Shown: positions 31,701 through 45,300 of the stretch, piece after piece | Layout of the letters: each line of letters opens with the position of its first letter | How positions within the stretch are numbered: the first letter of the stretch is position 1 | Source of the DNA: Scolanthus callimorphus | Taxonomy: Eukaryota > Cnidaria > Anthozoa > Actiniaria > Edwardsiidae | DNA length: 64,000 bases | NCBI GenBank assembly: GCA_033964015.1 | Contig: CM066913.1 | Span: 21,041,854-21,105,853 of the forward strand | Reading direction: 5' to 3' | Position numbers and translations under genes: made by a program | Notes under the pieces: generated by a model | What the model was told of the DNA's origin: nothing | Seen by the model: the letters and a program-made list of their open reading frames with translations, nothing else | Database searches by the model: none

Positions 31701-32997
31701 AGTTTCTCAAATATGACAGAGCAAAGAAACCTATGGCAGGCCAATTAATTTACATGGCTTACAAAAGCTTGAAGAAATGGCAGGCTAAATTTGTATTCTA
31801 TTTTGAGCCCTGTACTTGACCTTAACGATGACTGTGTTTTTCGTGTGATCACTGCAATGACTAATATTGTATTTTCAATGTGTTCCCTGGATCAAACATC
31901 TACACAACCTGGAAGCTTTTGCAATACCCATGAGTGACGTTTGTGTTTGTTACAGTAACCCGTTTTGCCTTACTAATCATTTTGATAGTTATTACTGTAC
32001 ATAGTATCCTAGGTACAAGTAGTGGCTATAAATCTCAATATATTTGGTTTTAAAGCACTTCATTTATAGTCAACTACCAGCTATTTAACAGTAGGGTTAA
32101 GCACTAAGAGATTTTGGCAAGCTTACAGAAGAACTAGCTATTAGACTAAAAAGTTCTAGGGGTAAGCTGCCAATTAATGTTGCTACCATGCTAGCATGTA
32201 CCTTATACACACACCAAGGCACTGCGAAAGGGATAGGTAGCACTAATGTTTCATTGCAAGGCAGGCCTAAATAATAACTTCTTTTTCTCAGGAGCTATTG
32301 ACAACTAAGCTTGAAATAATTAAGGCCACCATCTTTGATGAGGTAGGTCCTCATTATTTGGTCACTATGTTGCAAGTTCTGATTGCCAAAATCAAGTAAT
32401 AACTTCAACATAAAAACTTCCTACATATTTAGTTTTGCCTTTATTATAGTTTTTTTGTGGTCATCAAGGACATCACATCACATCAAAATCTGGCCACATT
32501 TGTGGAGGGTCATACAAAGGGCCTCATACAATGGGACACATTATTTTGAAGGGTCATAAATGTAAAAGAGATGTATATTTAGAGTCCTGTCTGTAGACCG
32601 CTTGGAGATCAATCCAGCCCGAGTTTCTTGTAGTAGGACCATAAACGTGTAAAACGTTTCCCAGGCATCTTGAAAAGGCGCAATATTTACAAAAAACACC
32701 CAGTAACGTGTGATTTAAATGCAGTTGAGTTCCTGGTCTACCCATGTCAATGGGAAACTCTGCAAACTTTAGAGGATGTTATGGCACGTCATCATTTAGA
32801 ATTCATTTGATCCCTGCAAAGCGGGCCCCTCAAACACGATCCAAAAATCTTAACTTAGCCATTTGTATTTGCAAGAAAAGGCCACCACATACTTCCACTG
32901 AATCATAAAGAACTAGAAATTAGGGAAATTTCTTACCAGAAGCCAGAAGGGGAACTAAAAGTCCGAGAAAAGCGACAAAGAGTTTTCTAGCCGCCAT
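28779..32997 (-). CDS. SSR4: Translocon-associated protein subunit delta (TRAP-delta, SSR4)
   Basis: Six exons on the minus strand join in frame: 32997-32937, 31478-31360, 30941-30867, 29984-29895, 29303-29241 and 28889-28779. They give 172 residues; the human protein has 173. TRAP-delta is a type I membrane subunit of the TRAP complex beside the Sec61 channel in the ER and helps translocation and N-glycosylation. Visible features: a signal peptide (MAARKLFVAFLGLLVPLLAS), conserved C24 and C55 expected to form the lumenal disulphide, a beta-sandwich segment with SSETVFLTEFSLQC, DVNLYAEING and FMDEEGYSTYR, and a C-terminal transmembrane helix at about 149-165 followed by the short cytosolic tail KSKLQES. 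The start ATG lies in a GGCGGC context and opens directly into the signal peptide. The gene is divergent from UTP23. Confidence 0.97.
30162..30299. repeat. Palindromic MITE, ACACTTAATGACTGCTCCC termini
   Basis: ACACTTAATGACTGCTCCC is mirrored by GGGAGTAGTCATTAAGTGT. GAAACATCAGTTTTGTTTCC and CGATGTTTCCC also recur inverted. In SSR4 intron 3. Confidence 0.75.
30763..30837 (+). repeat. 75-bp element beside SSR4 exon 3, copy 1
   Basis: CTGGTCAGAACTTCTTAGAG ... GTAGCGATTGTAG ... CATCATTCCAG is a direct repeat of 31025-31101. The two copies lie in the introns on either side of SSR4 exon 3. Ends CTGG/CCAG are inverted. Confidence 0.7.
31025..31101 (+). repeat. 75-bp element beside SSR4 exon 3, copy 2
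   Basis: GCTGGTCAGAACTTCTTAGA ... GTAGCGATTATAG ... CATCATCCCAGC; about 80 percent identical by eye to 30763-30837. Confidence 0.7.
31500..32936. other. SSR4 intron 1
   Basis: About 1.4 kb of intron with no confident repeat or exon. The words TGCCAA and GGCAGGCTAAA recur at 31561-31795, suggesting an old degenerate repeat. Confidence 0.4.
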
Positions 32998-33331
32998 GTT
33001 CTCTCCACGCTACAGAAAAGAACGAGATCACGTGGTGGAAGCTTTTTTGCTCCCACGAATAGACTGTCCAGCGGTGGTACAAAACAGAAAACCACAGACT
33101 ACCCGAGCAACATAACGTGTTAGAAATTTTCATTTGAATCTTCTTTTCAAATTTGCAAAATAAATTATTGCTTCAAATATACAAATTATGACAGTTTTTT
33201 TCTCAAATAAAAGGTATAGTTTGGGGTTATCATTGAAAATCACGAAAAATATTTTCGATTAGAATGGGTTGGCTGTGTTAGTGACCGCGATTCCTCAGCG
33301 GCCTTGCCCATGAAACCAACAGGAAATCAAC
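32998..33331. promoter_or_regulatory. Shared bidirectional promoter region of SSR4 and UTP23
   Basis: Only 334 bases separate the two divergent start codons. A CACGTG E-box lies at 33029-33034 inside ATCACGTGGTGG, a Myc/Max- or bZIP-type site. The SSR4 start lies in ACATGGCGGC, a YY1-like motif. No TATA box is obvious. An upstream ATG at 33310, out of frame with UTP23, has a weak context (C at -3) compared with the real start (A at -3). Shared regulation is inference. Confidence 0.6.
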
Positions 33332-36300
33332 ATGAAGGTGAAGCGAGTGAAAGGCGCCAAAAAAATCCTCAATTTCTACAAGAATTCCTTCGGTATATTC
33401 GAGCCTTACCAGATCATCCGTAAGTATGGGGGCTGTACTTTCTTGTGTCGCTGTTTTGAAGTACATTCGATTTGTTCTTGGTTTGTTTAGTACGGTGCAA
33501 GTCCAACACGTGTTTACGTACCGTACAACTTCTAGCAAGCTCATGTTAATTTATCGTTGACTACCTTTATACTGCCATTTTCATAATTCTGCACCCTGCT
33601 TGTCTGCAATTAAGTAATATCCAGAAAGACACAAGGGATTGATTCCCAAACCACTCTGGTATTTGCGGGAGAGTACAAAACCTGGACCTCTAGTCCATGG
33701 ACCCGATCCGTTGGACCTATATGAACCCGGCCCCTGAAGGAAATTTTTACCAACGATCACAGTGGCACCATTTATCAACTCCTCGCCTCATACATCTGCT
33801 TGTCCTTACCGTCGCCATTCCAGGATAGAATATAAAATCACGAGATTCCAGGAGGCATACAAACCCTGCCTATTTCTTGCATGGTCAAAAATTTATTCTC
33901 TTTTCTACATGGAAATGCTTAGCTGCGCAGGCAAACAAAAAATCAAGGATTTCAACAGTGGGTGAACGAAATCCTAGCCGGAGTTGCTTCTGTGAGGCTG
34001 GGCCCTATTCAATGACATGTTTTGAGGATATTTGCCAACTGGATTAGATTCATATTAGCAGAATGTCAGTATTCATATTGTGTTTTGTTTCTTTTTATAG
34101 TTGATTTGACGTTTTGTCATGCTGCTCTTATTGGAAAGGTACTGATCAAAGAACAATTGCCCAAGTACCTGGATGGAAATGTACAGCTTGGTATCCTTAG
34201 CATGTCAGATATTAATATAATAGCACAGTGATATCAGTGATTTGTTGATGAGGTTGATTTTCTTTTGCTTCCCATTGCCTAAAGTGTGGTTGGTGATCAG
34301 GTAGTGGTCTTAAAAAAGATATGCATCAACAGATCTTCATATTAAGAACTTCACAAAATAGAATTGCTTTTGTTGTTTTTTAAAACAAATAATATATTAT
34401 TTCATTTTTCTGTGTGTCTGTACCATTGGATGGAATGGCACAATCAATAGTTATGTCACTACATCTCAAGGCATATTTTTTTATCCTCATTGACTTTGTA
34501 AGTCACAATGAGGATATTGGAAGGGCTTAAGCTGTCACTCGCTCATGGCTCACTCATGTTCAGTAAACTAAACCATGGGCAACAGGATAACTGTGACCCA
34601 ATATTACATGTCCGAAGTTATGTCCCCCCACCTATGTTTCTAATTTATTTTATGCCGTCCTCCCACACCATAGACATCTTTATATCCTCCCCTCCCCTGT
34701 CACACCCCTTTAAGCTGTGGGAGAGGGGGGAGGGGGATGTTTAATCATAGATTCCTTGACTTCCCTTATAGTTACAACCAAATGTGTTATAGAGGAAGGG
34801 AAAGCACTTGGGTCACAGCTCAGTGGTGCTGTGTCCATTGCTAAGAGGTTCCAGGTTCGTCTTTGTGGTCACAAGAAAAACTCTGTACCAGCTGCAGAAT
34901 GTATCAAAACTATGATTGGTAGGTATGGAATGGCATAGATAAGAGTCAAGTCAAGAGTCCAGTCTCATACCCAGATATTTTTTGTCTCTCTTGCGGTGAT
35001 TTTTCCAATTGATTTATAAAAATTGTTTGAGCTGTAGGGACTGGGAATGAGTACTAGACACAGCACACAATGAATTGTGAGACAGGCGTATCCCATAACT
35101 CACTGCGTGCCCTGTTATAACTATCCCACAAACCACTGCATACCGGTAGCCTAAAAACCCTGGAAGTGTCTTGGGTATGAGACTGTCAAGAGCCTATTAC
35201 TAAGAGTCAAATGTATTAGGTAGTATGTCCCCATCAGTGTCAAAAAGTGTCTGTTTTAGTTACATATTTTCATTGTGTGGTTCCAGAAATTATCCATACC
35301 CCCCTAAGGAAGGGCTTTTAAAATCCCGGAGGGGTGGGGGGGGGGGGGTCAATTTACGTGATCATTTCCATACAAATACTGTATTTTTCCTCGGAAATTC
35401 CAGAGGGGTTGGGGGGTCACTTTTCAACACCCTTCCGGGGGGGGGGGGGGGGGGTATGGATATTTTCTCTGGAACCACACATTGTCAAAATAGAACTACG
35501 AGCTCTGGGTCATTACGTAGATGCTTAAAGCTCCTCTCAGGTTGGACAATAAAGCAATACCCAACACCTCAGGCCTGTAGCCAGCATGAGGCAAGCAAGG
35601 CACTCGCCTCGGTAAAAAATCGTGTTAATGATAAACTAGCACTTTAACTTCTGCTTCATTCCAAACGATTTTTTTCTGGAAATCTGGCTCACTCTGCCTA
35701 ATTGTTTTCTGGATACGGGTCTGCACTTCAACATAAAGAATGATAGAGCAGCATTCTTCATGCAGAAAACAAACCGCAATTTACAAATTACTTTTCTTTT
35801 AGCAAACGTGACGGGAGTAAAAGGCGTCGTAGTAGAAAAATATTTGCTCCATAGACATTTTAAAACCACGTAAAATCGCATCAGAAAATGATAAAATCTG
35901 AAACATCATAATTGAAAAATGTTGAAACCTTGTAAAATGGTTGCTTATCATTCAATGCCTTAAAAGTCAAAAGTATAATTTTATAGTTGATCCGCTCAGA
36001 TATCGGTAGCCAGTGTAACCGAGTGTAACTCTTGCAAAATAGGGGTGATATGGTTGGGCCTAACCAGTTTCAAATGTCCATTCATTTTTTTTGTTCTTCA
36101 TAGCACCAAATTTTCAGTGATTCCCAGTAGATGCTGAGCAATTCTCTAATCAGTAGATGGCAGAACCCTAATTTTTACCGATCTTTTTCATGAATGCTGA
36201 ACGGTAATGGCATCAGTGAACATGATTCATACAGTGTTCAGCATTTAACGATGAAAGTTTTCCCAAAGTTTTTAAACTACAAGGCCGTAGCTATAATTTT

Positions 36301-39300
36301 TTGTCTGGGGGGAGGGGGGGGGGGGGGGGCAAGCCTTCGTCATCCTTTGTTTTTGCTGGGGGGGGGGGGAGGGGGCAAACCTTGGTCATCCTTTGTTTTT
36401 TCCCACATGTTGACACTGACTGAAAATTTTGCTTCGCTAGGGAGCCAACTGCCGCCTCTGCCCCTTCGCTAGCTACGGCTCTGAACTAAAAAAACGTTTT
36501 CAGTGATTTAAAGAACGGTAGACACGTATTGAAAAACATTTATCACTCAACCCAGTTTTGCCAGGCTCTGAAATCTTGTTCATGAAGAAATTGTTGAAGA
36601 AACTATTTTGGCCCATCCTGAAGTTTACAATATATTTTAATTAGTTTTTGATCTTGTGAACTTGATATAAATTTTTGTAGAACATGATCCCACGAAACCC
36701 AGATGCAAGTTAGTTAATACATGTATACCTGCTCAAAGTATTTTTGGTGAATTTTAAATATTTGCTATAAATTAATGCAAAATCATTTTCGTCGTTAGTT
36801 ATGTTTATTGTGCCAATCTAATTGATTATCGAAAGTAGCGCGTCCAAGGAAAGTGTTTGGTAAACACCCCCCACTCAGTCAGAGGTAGATTGACGCATTC
36901 GCGAAAAACGGACAGGAGTCAAGTTATTCATGCTGATCCATTTTTAGTAGAGTTAACTTCTTAACCGCAAATTTAATCAAACAACAACACAAAAGCTTAT
37001 AAAGAAAATAACTCAGCTTTTTTCAATAAGCCGCTACACGTATTCTTTTTACCTTCTCAAATTCTTTGTGCCAATTCAAAAGACTCCAACTAAACGTATA
37101 AATTAAAAAGCTATTAAGAAATTACACTTCAAAGGCGATTTGACAATAGAATGCTTAATTTAGTTCCACAGCCGAGCTCGCCCGAAACCTGTACCATCAG
37201 TTCAAAGTGCCAACACGTTTGGTTTACCGATTATTGGTACAAATCCTCTGACAGTGTGTTGATTTACTAGTTCAATATTAGCTCAGACACGCGTCTCTAG
37301 CAACGCCTTCGCTCCACATTGCTCGGCAAATTTGCTTGTGAATCAAAGCCAAAAGCAGAGTTCTATTGGAAAAAGAGCCCAGGGTTTTTTCCCTAAGGAA
37401 GAAAATGTCAAGTTTCGCAGGCATGGAAAAGCACTTCGGAGAATGGATGCTGTCGAATTGGTATGATAATATTCCTGGGCCTAACAGACTACTTGAAGTT
37501 TCTACCGCCAATGACGAACAAACGGCTCATACTTTGATCTACAATTGGCTTCAAAGGCTTCTTACCCCTGGACTTGATCCAACTAGGATTGATGATATTA
37601 CAGAATCGCTGTTGAATGCGCATTGGCAACAGGCAAAGCGAATGGGATGCCTTGGTGTACAGTTTACCTACATAAATGGCTTCTACCATCGCTTCATTTG
37701 GCGCGTCGCGTGAAGTGTGACACTCGGGGCTTTAACTTACGCGCTATTTGCGACGACAACAACACACTTTCGAAAAAAACTTGATTTTATTCAACTGCGA
37801 TGATATACAGATCTTGATTTATAAAGCTCACTTTGTGAATATGATATGCTGCGCCATATGTTGTGTTTCCGGATTTGTATTCAAGTTATGTTGATAAAAA
37901 CAGCAGCATGAGATAGGCGATCAAACCGCAGAACAAACCAACTGGGACGACTTTTTTCGTTTTGCCTGCCAATTGACCCTAAGATAAGCATGATTTTCAT
38001 TGTAAAAACACTCTACTACTTCGAATATCGATTTATTTAGTGATTCGCGAAGCTTTCGAGCATTATTTCATTTTATTTATCATACACATTGTAATTCACG
38101 TCATCACTTCTTATAAAATTCATAACGCTTCATTTTCTAAATCCGTTATATATATTATTACTTTGTATGGGGAACTAAAATTACTTCTTGGAGTCTTTCT
38201 CTTTTATTTCTTTTTATCAGTTTGTTTATTGGTAGAAATTGTAAAGAATTCTTGACGAGTTTGGTTTCATATCTTTCTGTGGCGTATGCAAAACTCATTT
38301 GACAAATATTATGTCAGCCCCTGGGAGATATAAATAATTTATCGTGTCCGGCAAGTCTTTGTTTTTCTAAAGTAGATGAGGTCATATATACTGAAATGCA
38401 ATTTTTTTTTTTTTGGGGGGGGGGGGTTAAATTGCTTTTTTATATTATGTTTAGTCGTCTGTTTCTAGCTGTAGGGGCTAAAAAGCTTCTAGCAACGAAG
38501 GAATGCAGGTAATGTGTAGATGGGGTCTCCTTTTGCGTATGAGCTTGGCTTGACGTTTCTAAATTGCGTGTCGTACAGACATCTTGCCCATTTACAAGTT
38601 TATAGCCAAGTTCCTGTCACTGTCGTAACCCACAAGTGGTCATATTAACGTAAATGTTAAGTGCAATATGATAGGGATGAATTAGGATATCTATTGGATC
38701 CAAAAAATTCTCACGTATCACAAATGGTAAAAATGAAGCGAAAATAAGAAGGGGAAATAAAAAACGATCGAGAATATATTTATTTCGGCACAGTATTTTG
38801 AGTATGTCACAAATATTTAAATATGTGCTCATGAAAATCAATTTTAAACAACCCTTTTCAGCTCATTTGTACAATTTCCAATTTTTCACTTTTCTTTTTC
38901 TTTTTATTTGTATTTGTTGTTTTGTTTTGTTGTTTTTACTGCTGACTTTGCTGTTTGTCGTTTTCATTTATCCACCACTGAACTCGCGACAATCTCACGA
39001 AAGTGTGTGCGCGCATGTGTGTGTTTTTTTAGGGAGGAGGGGGGGGGACCTTACAGTCAAGTCATGGCTGGAAAGTGACTTATTAGGTTGCCTGTTTGCG
39101 ATCGATAGAAAGCAACAACTCACAAAGTAATGAACAACATAATAATCTGGTTTATCAAATAGTCTTTCAGCTGTCAGGAGATACATAGTATTTCCAAGTC
39201 AAGTTCATATCTGCACTCGGATATGGAGCGATTGCGAATTGGCCTTTTTATTTTCTTACCAGGCTGCTGAAGCTATCTAGGGTCGGTTTCCAGCCGTGGT

Positions 39301-42300
39301 GGGTTTTCGGAGCCCGCGATCATCTACCCACTCACGTGAGGGGAGGCTATCCTCTAAAGCTATCAAATCTTACCTAAGAATGCCTATGTAATGCAAATTT
39401 TAGTACCTTGAGGTTTATAATATCAGATTCTGGGTTCTTTGAGTACAATACGGATCCTATTTTTATAATTATCTTGAAACAACCGTTATACGTCCCCTTT
39501 ATAGATCATTTGCTTTTTTGTTTGCTTGTCTATAGAGTACTAAAGTGTTGACGTCACAAAAAAACTAGTTTTCTAATTAGCAATATTTGTCTCCTGATGA
39601 GGCAAATCCAACGCGACCGAGATATGGCCCGCTGAATACATAATTTCTTTTCCAAATCACTCTATTTTAAGTTCAGTTCATAAAGTTTTGAACTGTGTCT
39701 AAAATACAGCGAATTATGTATTCAGCGGGACATTTCACAGGGAAAAGCTGAATTTCCCATGGTAGAAGAATGGGAAGTGTTCTTGTGAATTCCGAACACT
39801 TCCCATGCGTGGTGCCTTGGGAAATTCAGCTTTTCCCATGGATGGGTTTCTGCAGAAATTCCCTGTCATATGTCGGTCACGTTTCAACCAATTCACCTCA
39901 TTTTTTTTTGCATGCAACGTTCTTTGAAGTTGGTCTTTCATTATTCGTGGACTGAAATCTGAAAGAATACATGAATATGCCAATTATCTTGACCTCAAAA
40001 TGCAGGAAAACGCCTTTCCTGCTACCGAAATTTCAAAATTTCCTTAGGGCATGCCCCCGTACCCTCTTAGAAGGCTCAGGCCATTACGCTTTACGCTTTT
40101 GGTATGGGTCCCCCAAACCCAGCCGCCTACTTTCAAAACTTAGCCTGCTACTTCAAAACTTATTGAAACCCCTGTACTGGCGGTACCGAAAAAGAAAAAT
40201 TGCAAACAATGGTTTTCGCTAACGGAATAAGTGTAGTGCACCCGGTATTTCATTTTTTCCCCGGCTCGTAAAGGGCTCTAGCTCCCATGACGCACCGCGG
40301 GCCGCAATAAATAGTTATGCGGCGCACCGGGTGTAATATTTCCTGAAATGCGTCTATCTGATCCGAGTTTTGATTTTCCCCTACATATTGAAAGAGAAAT
40401 TCTCGAAAATCAATCCAAGACACGATTATAGAGGATTTCAGATCGGATCATTCGAAATTGGCGTAATCACTTTGCAATTGCAATCACTCGATCCTAGGTC
40501 TTATTCAGAATTGCTGTAATCACTTTGCGATTGGTTCTACTACAGCCAATGAAAGTCTCTCAACAGTGCAATCGTTTCATATACTGTATCTTTGTTCTTC
40601 GTGACAGGGACGGACAATCCTAAACGATATTTTGTAGCGACGCAAGACCGGGAGTTGACGGAACATCTAGCAACTATACCAGGTAAATCAGCATTATCTT
40701 CATTAGCTGTATTAACACTAGAGACGGAAAACTCGTCTGAGACGAGTTTTTCGTCCGGACAGAAAACTTGTCTTAGTGTGAAACCAGGACGAGACGTATT
40801 TTTGACGGGAAATCGTCTAAATTCATATCAGTCGGAAAACTCGTCAGACGAAAAACCCGTCATGAGGAGCTTTCCGTCCTCTAGTGTGACTACGGCTATT
40901 GATGGGCATTGGGCATCTTATAGTCCCAGTTACCTTTAAAAGTCACGGAAATATTTAAGGCCTCGAAATTCCCGAAGGAAAACGGCAATTATAACCAGGA
41001 AAAAAAATGTAATAAACGCCAAAACTCAAAGAGAACTTTTTGTTTAGATATTTATTTGGATAACTGATAAATTAAAATACACGTAACGCCACTCTTAGTA
41101 AGTTGAGTAAAAAGCCGTTTTCATACTAGAGGACGGAAAACTCGTCTGTCGAGGTTTCCGGCTGATATGAATTCAGACGATTTCTCGTCAAAAATCCGTC
41201 CGGTTTCACACTAAGGCGAGTATTCCGTCCGGACGAAAAACTCGTCTGAGACGAGTTTTCTGTCTCTAGTGTGAATACGGCTAATGTTTACGTAGAAGTG
41301 TGTCGGTGATGTATATAGTTTTAACTCGGTGAAACGTGCAGGATGAATGGGATTCCTTTCGTTAATGTATGTCAAGTCATAGAATGGGAAGAGTTGCAAA
41401 AAACATCTTACCCTGTTTTGGACCTGCGGAATTCAGGAGTTGTGGCATAGTCGTATTCAGAGCTCCCTGGCTCCTCACCTCGCGGGGGAGGCTATTAATT
41501 GTAAAAGCCCATTGGCGAATGCGCGAGATTTGACACTGGGCCATTGAGAGAAGGAACTTTCTGCGCATGCTCCAATGCTAAAATTCAGCCAATCAGAGAA
41601 GGCGCTCAAATGGCTGCCGCCCATTCTCGAACCCAGAGCTCCCCGGCTCGTCACCTTGCGGGTGAGTCTCTGGTGGCAACCGTTTGAGGTCCTTCGCAGG
41701 CTGGCTGATTTTGAGCGTTGGAGCATGCGCAGAAGTTTTTTCTCTCAACAGCGCTGTATAAAATCTCGCGCATCCGTCAATGGCTGTCACCAGAGCTGAC
41801 GAGCCAGGAACTCTGGGTTCGAGAATGGGGTGGTTGTCACAGAGCAGCATGGCATTTCGAGCTGGGTGCCCTGCACAATAATGTTAACTGTCCTTTCTAT
41901 TGTCACGTTTGGAAACCGACTTATCTCATTCTCGTACCCAGAGCTCCCCGGCTCGTCTGCTCACAGGGGAGGCTCTGGGGGCATCCATTTGAGGGCCGTC
42001 GCTGATTGGTTGATTTTGGGCGTTGGAGCATGCGCTAAAAGGTCTTTCTCTCAGCGGCTCTGTATTAAATCTCGCGCATGCGTCAGTGGCTGTCACCAGA
42101 GCCTCCCCCGCGAGATTACGAGCCGGGGAGCTCTGGGTTCGAGAATGGACTGATCTTGACTTACTCAACGCTGTAGGTTTTACACGCTCTAATGGACGCA
42201 GTTTTAATTGCGACATACTCCTTAAGATACTTTGCATAGAAAAATACTGTAAAGGTTAATCGAACTTATTTCTTGGAAATGGGATGTTTATTTTATCCCA

Positions 42301-45300
42301 TTTTAATACAAAATACAGAAACAAAGGATGCGTGACCTCGGAGTCCTGTATCTCCCAAGTACGCACACGACTTCCAATTCACGCGTCCTTTGTTTCTGTA
42401 TTTTTGTGTGTCAGGGACGCACAAATGTGCGGATTGGTACCCTGTGTGTGACCAACCTAGCCGTGCTGAGTAGCACAGGAGGTAATAACCTAAGTTAAGA
42501 ATGAACTTAAGATAAATTGTTTTCGTGTTCTTTTTCGCCCGTAGGTGTACCATTATTGTACCTCAATAGCAACTGTATTGTACTAGAGAAAGCAACTTCC
42601 CTCTCCAGCCGAGTAGCACAAGAGGTAATGTATTTTAGTGTTGTAAATACCCCAGTTTATCACGTTATCTTTATTATTCACGTGTACTGACATTAACCTA
42701 CATGATCCACACGTGTGATGTTCTAATTTCTCTAATTAGAGTGCATTTCAGATGACTCAGTCATAAGTCATACATCTGTCATATTTCTTTGATTTTTCAA
42801 GCTGTTAAAGCCTATATTTTCCCCGAGAAATGTCGTCACCGTCGCAGTTAGAAGCGTGATGACTTTAACATGACTTTAATAGCCATTTTCCTCTTTCTTT
42901 CTTTCTTTCTTGTTTTCTCGTCTTGTATTTTATGTCAGGGTATATTTAAAATTCATACCAAAATATTATGAAGATATGGAAAAGTGTGAAAAAGTGTAAA
43001 AACTGAAATACCCCAGTCATGCAAACGCGTCTTGTTTTTCAATTCTTAACTCCTGCTTGAAGGCGCAACTCGTGGTGTTTTTTCCCCCCAACTTGTCATC
43101 TGCTATCATTGCATAAGAAAACGAGTTGGGTTCGCGGAAGAGGTTTATATCTCGGGGATTAGGGAGTTAAAGGCAATGTCCACGTACATTACTATAGGGG
43201 AGGGGTGTAACAGTTCAAATGCTTTCCGCTCGGGGAGGGGGTACGAGTATTTTCTACAACACACGATGTTGCTGGTAGCTCTGGAAAGTAAGGTGACGTG
43301 CATCATTCACTTTTTTGCATTTAAAGCGTCCTAGTCAGCCTCTCCTTGGCTATTGTATTCATTATTGCTCAACACGCTTCGAAATGACAAAATACGCTGT
43401 TTTAAAGAGCCTGTGTCAGCCGCCATTTTAACAGCATAGCAACATGCCAAGTGGGAGAGAGCATCCATTTTCATCGGCTGATTTATAGAACATAGGGCAA
43501 TGTTCTCGATTGAATTTGGTAAATCAAATCTGAAAATTTGTTTTTTGATGTTTATTAAGATATTTCTACACGTAATTCGTCTGCTAATATCGAATGAAAG
43601 CAATAAAGGAGTGGCCGGCACGGGCTCTTTGAAAGACGAATTACGTGTAGAAATCTCAAAATGACCATCTACGAACAACGTTTAATGGTGACTCATTCGA
43701 AATTCAAAATGCACCCAACTGTGTCTAGAGCGCAAATCTGGGTCGTCAAACTAACGGCTATAACTTTTGTGTCTTTTCCTCTATTGTTATAATTATTTTT
43801 TCAAATCCTACTTTAATGATGTATAAATATGTTACTGGGAACCGATCTTCTTGAAAACATTTTTAGAAGTCACAATCTAAATTTTTGTGAGGCCCTAATT
43901 TCATATTCCGGTCGTACTAGAAAAAAAATCTGCCGGTTTTTTTGGCTGAAATTCCAGGAATCGATTCCAGTTGTAGTGATCTCAAATCAAGAGAAGTTAC
44001 AGAAAATTCGTCGGAACAGAAACGCGGTAATAAAAATACCGTCAGTTATGGTCAACTATTGCCAAATTAGAACGCTGATTCTGCTTGGCTTGAATTGAAT
44101 TTTAATAGTGCTCCGAAAACTCATTATTTTGGGCTCTTCCACCGGCACTATGTTGTATAGTAATGTATTAAACTTTACCGAAGGTCAGATTGTAAATACC
44201 ATGAAATACTAAAATGTTCGAGCATTATCTACCGAGGAAAGAAATTGTGAAAGCGCAATGAATTTATTACAAGAATGTCGAGTTAAAATGTGTTGTTATT
44301 ACGTATTATTTCTTGCTAAGATGTATATAGACGAGAAGCTCGAGGCATTGGTAATACTTAGTAAGCAAGTTTGAACATCATGCGTGCTTATTTGATATAG
44401 AAGAAAATTGTTAAAGTTACGGCGGTCGCCCTCTGGTCATGCACGCAGATTTGAAGCTGTCTTGTTTATGAATGGTAATGAAATCTCGCATTTTGCCAGG
44501 GGGAACACAGTAGGCCAACTCTAATCATCGAACAAAGAAAACGTTTATCGTCGACTCTTTTTTTGTTCCATAGGGACTTAACAGACAATTGCTATTTTCG
44601 GAGCGTGACTGCTATTGATTAGATTTGGCCTAATGAGCTCCCCCTGGAAAAACTTCAGATTTCATTATCATTCATAAACAAGAGAGCTTCAAATCTGCGT
44701 GCAAAACCAGAGGGCGAATGTCGTAACTTTGTAATTTTCTTCTATGCCAAATAAGCAAATATAATGGTCAAACCTGGTTACTAAGTTTTACCAGTGCCAC
44801 AAACTTCTCGTCTATATAAATCTTAGCAAGAAATAATACCCAATAACGGCACATTTTAATGCGACATTCTTGTAACAAATTCATTGGTCTTTCACAATTT
44901 CTTTCCTCGGTAGATAATGTTCAAACATTTTAGTAGTTCATGGTATTTGAAATCGGACCCTCGATAAAGTTTAATACATTACTATACAACATAGTGCCGA
45001 GGGAAGAGCCCAAAATAATGAGTTTTCGGAGCACTATTAAAATTCAATTCAAGCCAAGCAGAATCAGCGTTCTATTTTGGTCACAGTTGACCATAACTGA
45101 CGGTATTTTTATTACCGCGTTTCTGTTCCGACGAATTTTCTGTAACTTCTCTTGATTTGAGATCACTACAACTGGAATCGATTCCTGGAATTTCAGCCAA
45201 AAAAACCGGCAAATTTTTTTTCTAGTACGACCGGAATATGAAATTAGGGCCTCACAAAAATTTAGATTGTGACTTCTAAAAATGTTTTCAAGAAGATCGG

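Noticed and set aside
40592..40939. 115-codon frame starting in UTP23 exon 4
   Set aside because: The first part is the real exon; the rest is translation of the adjacent MITE after the splice donor at 40683.
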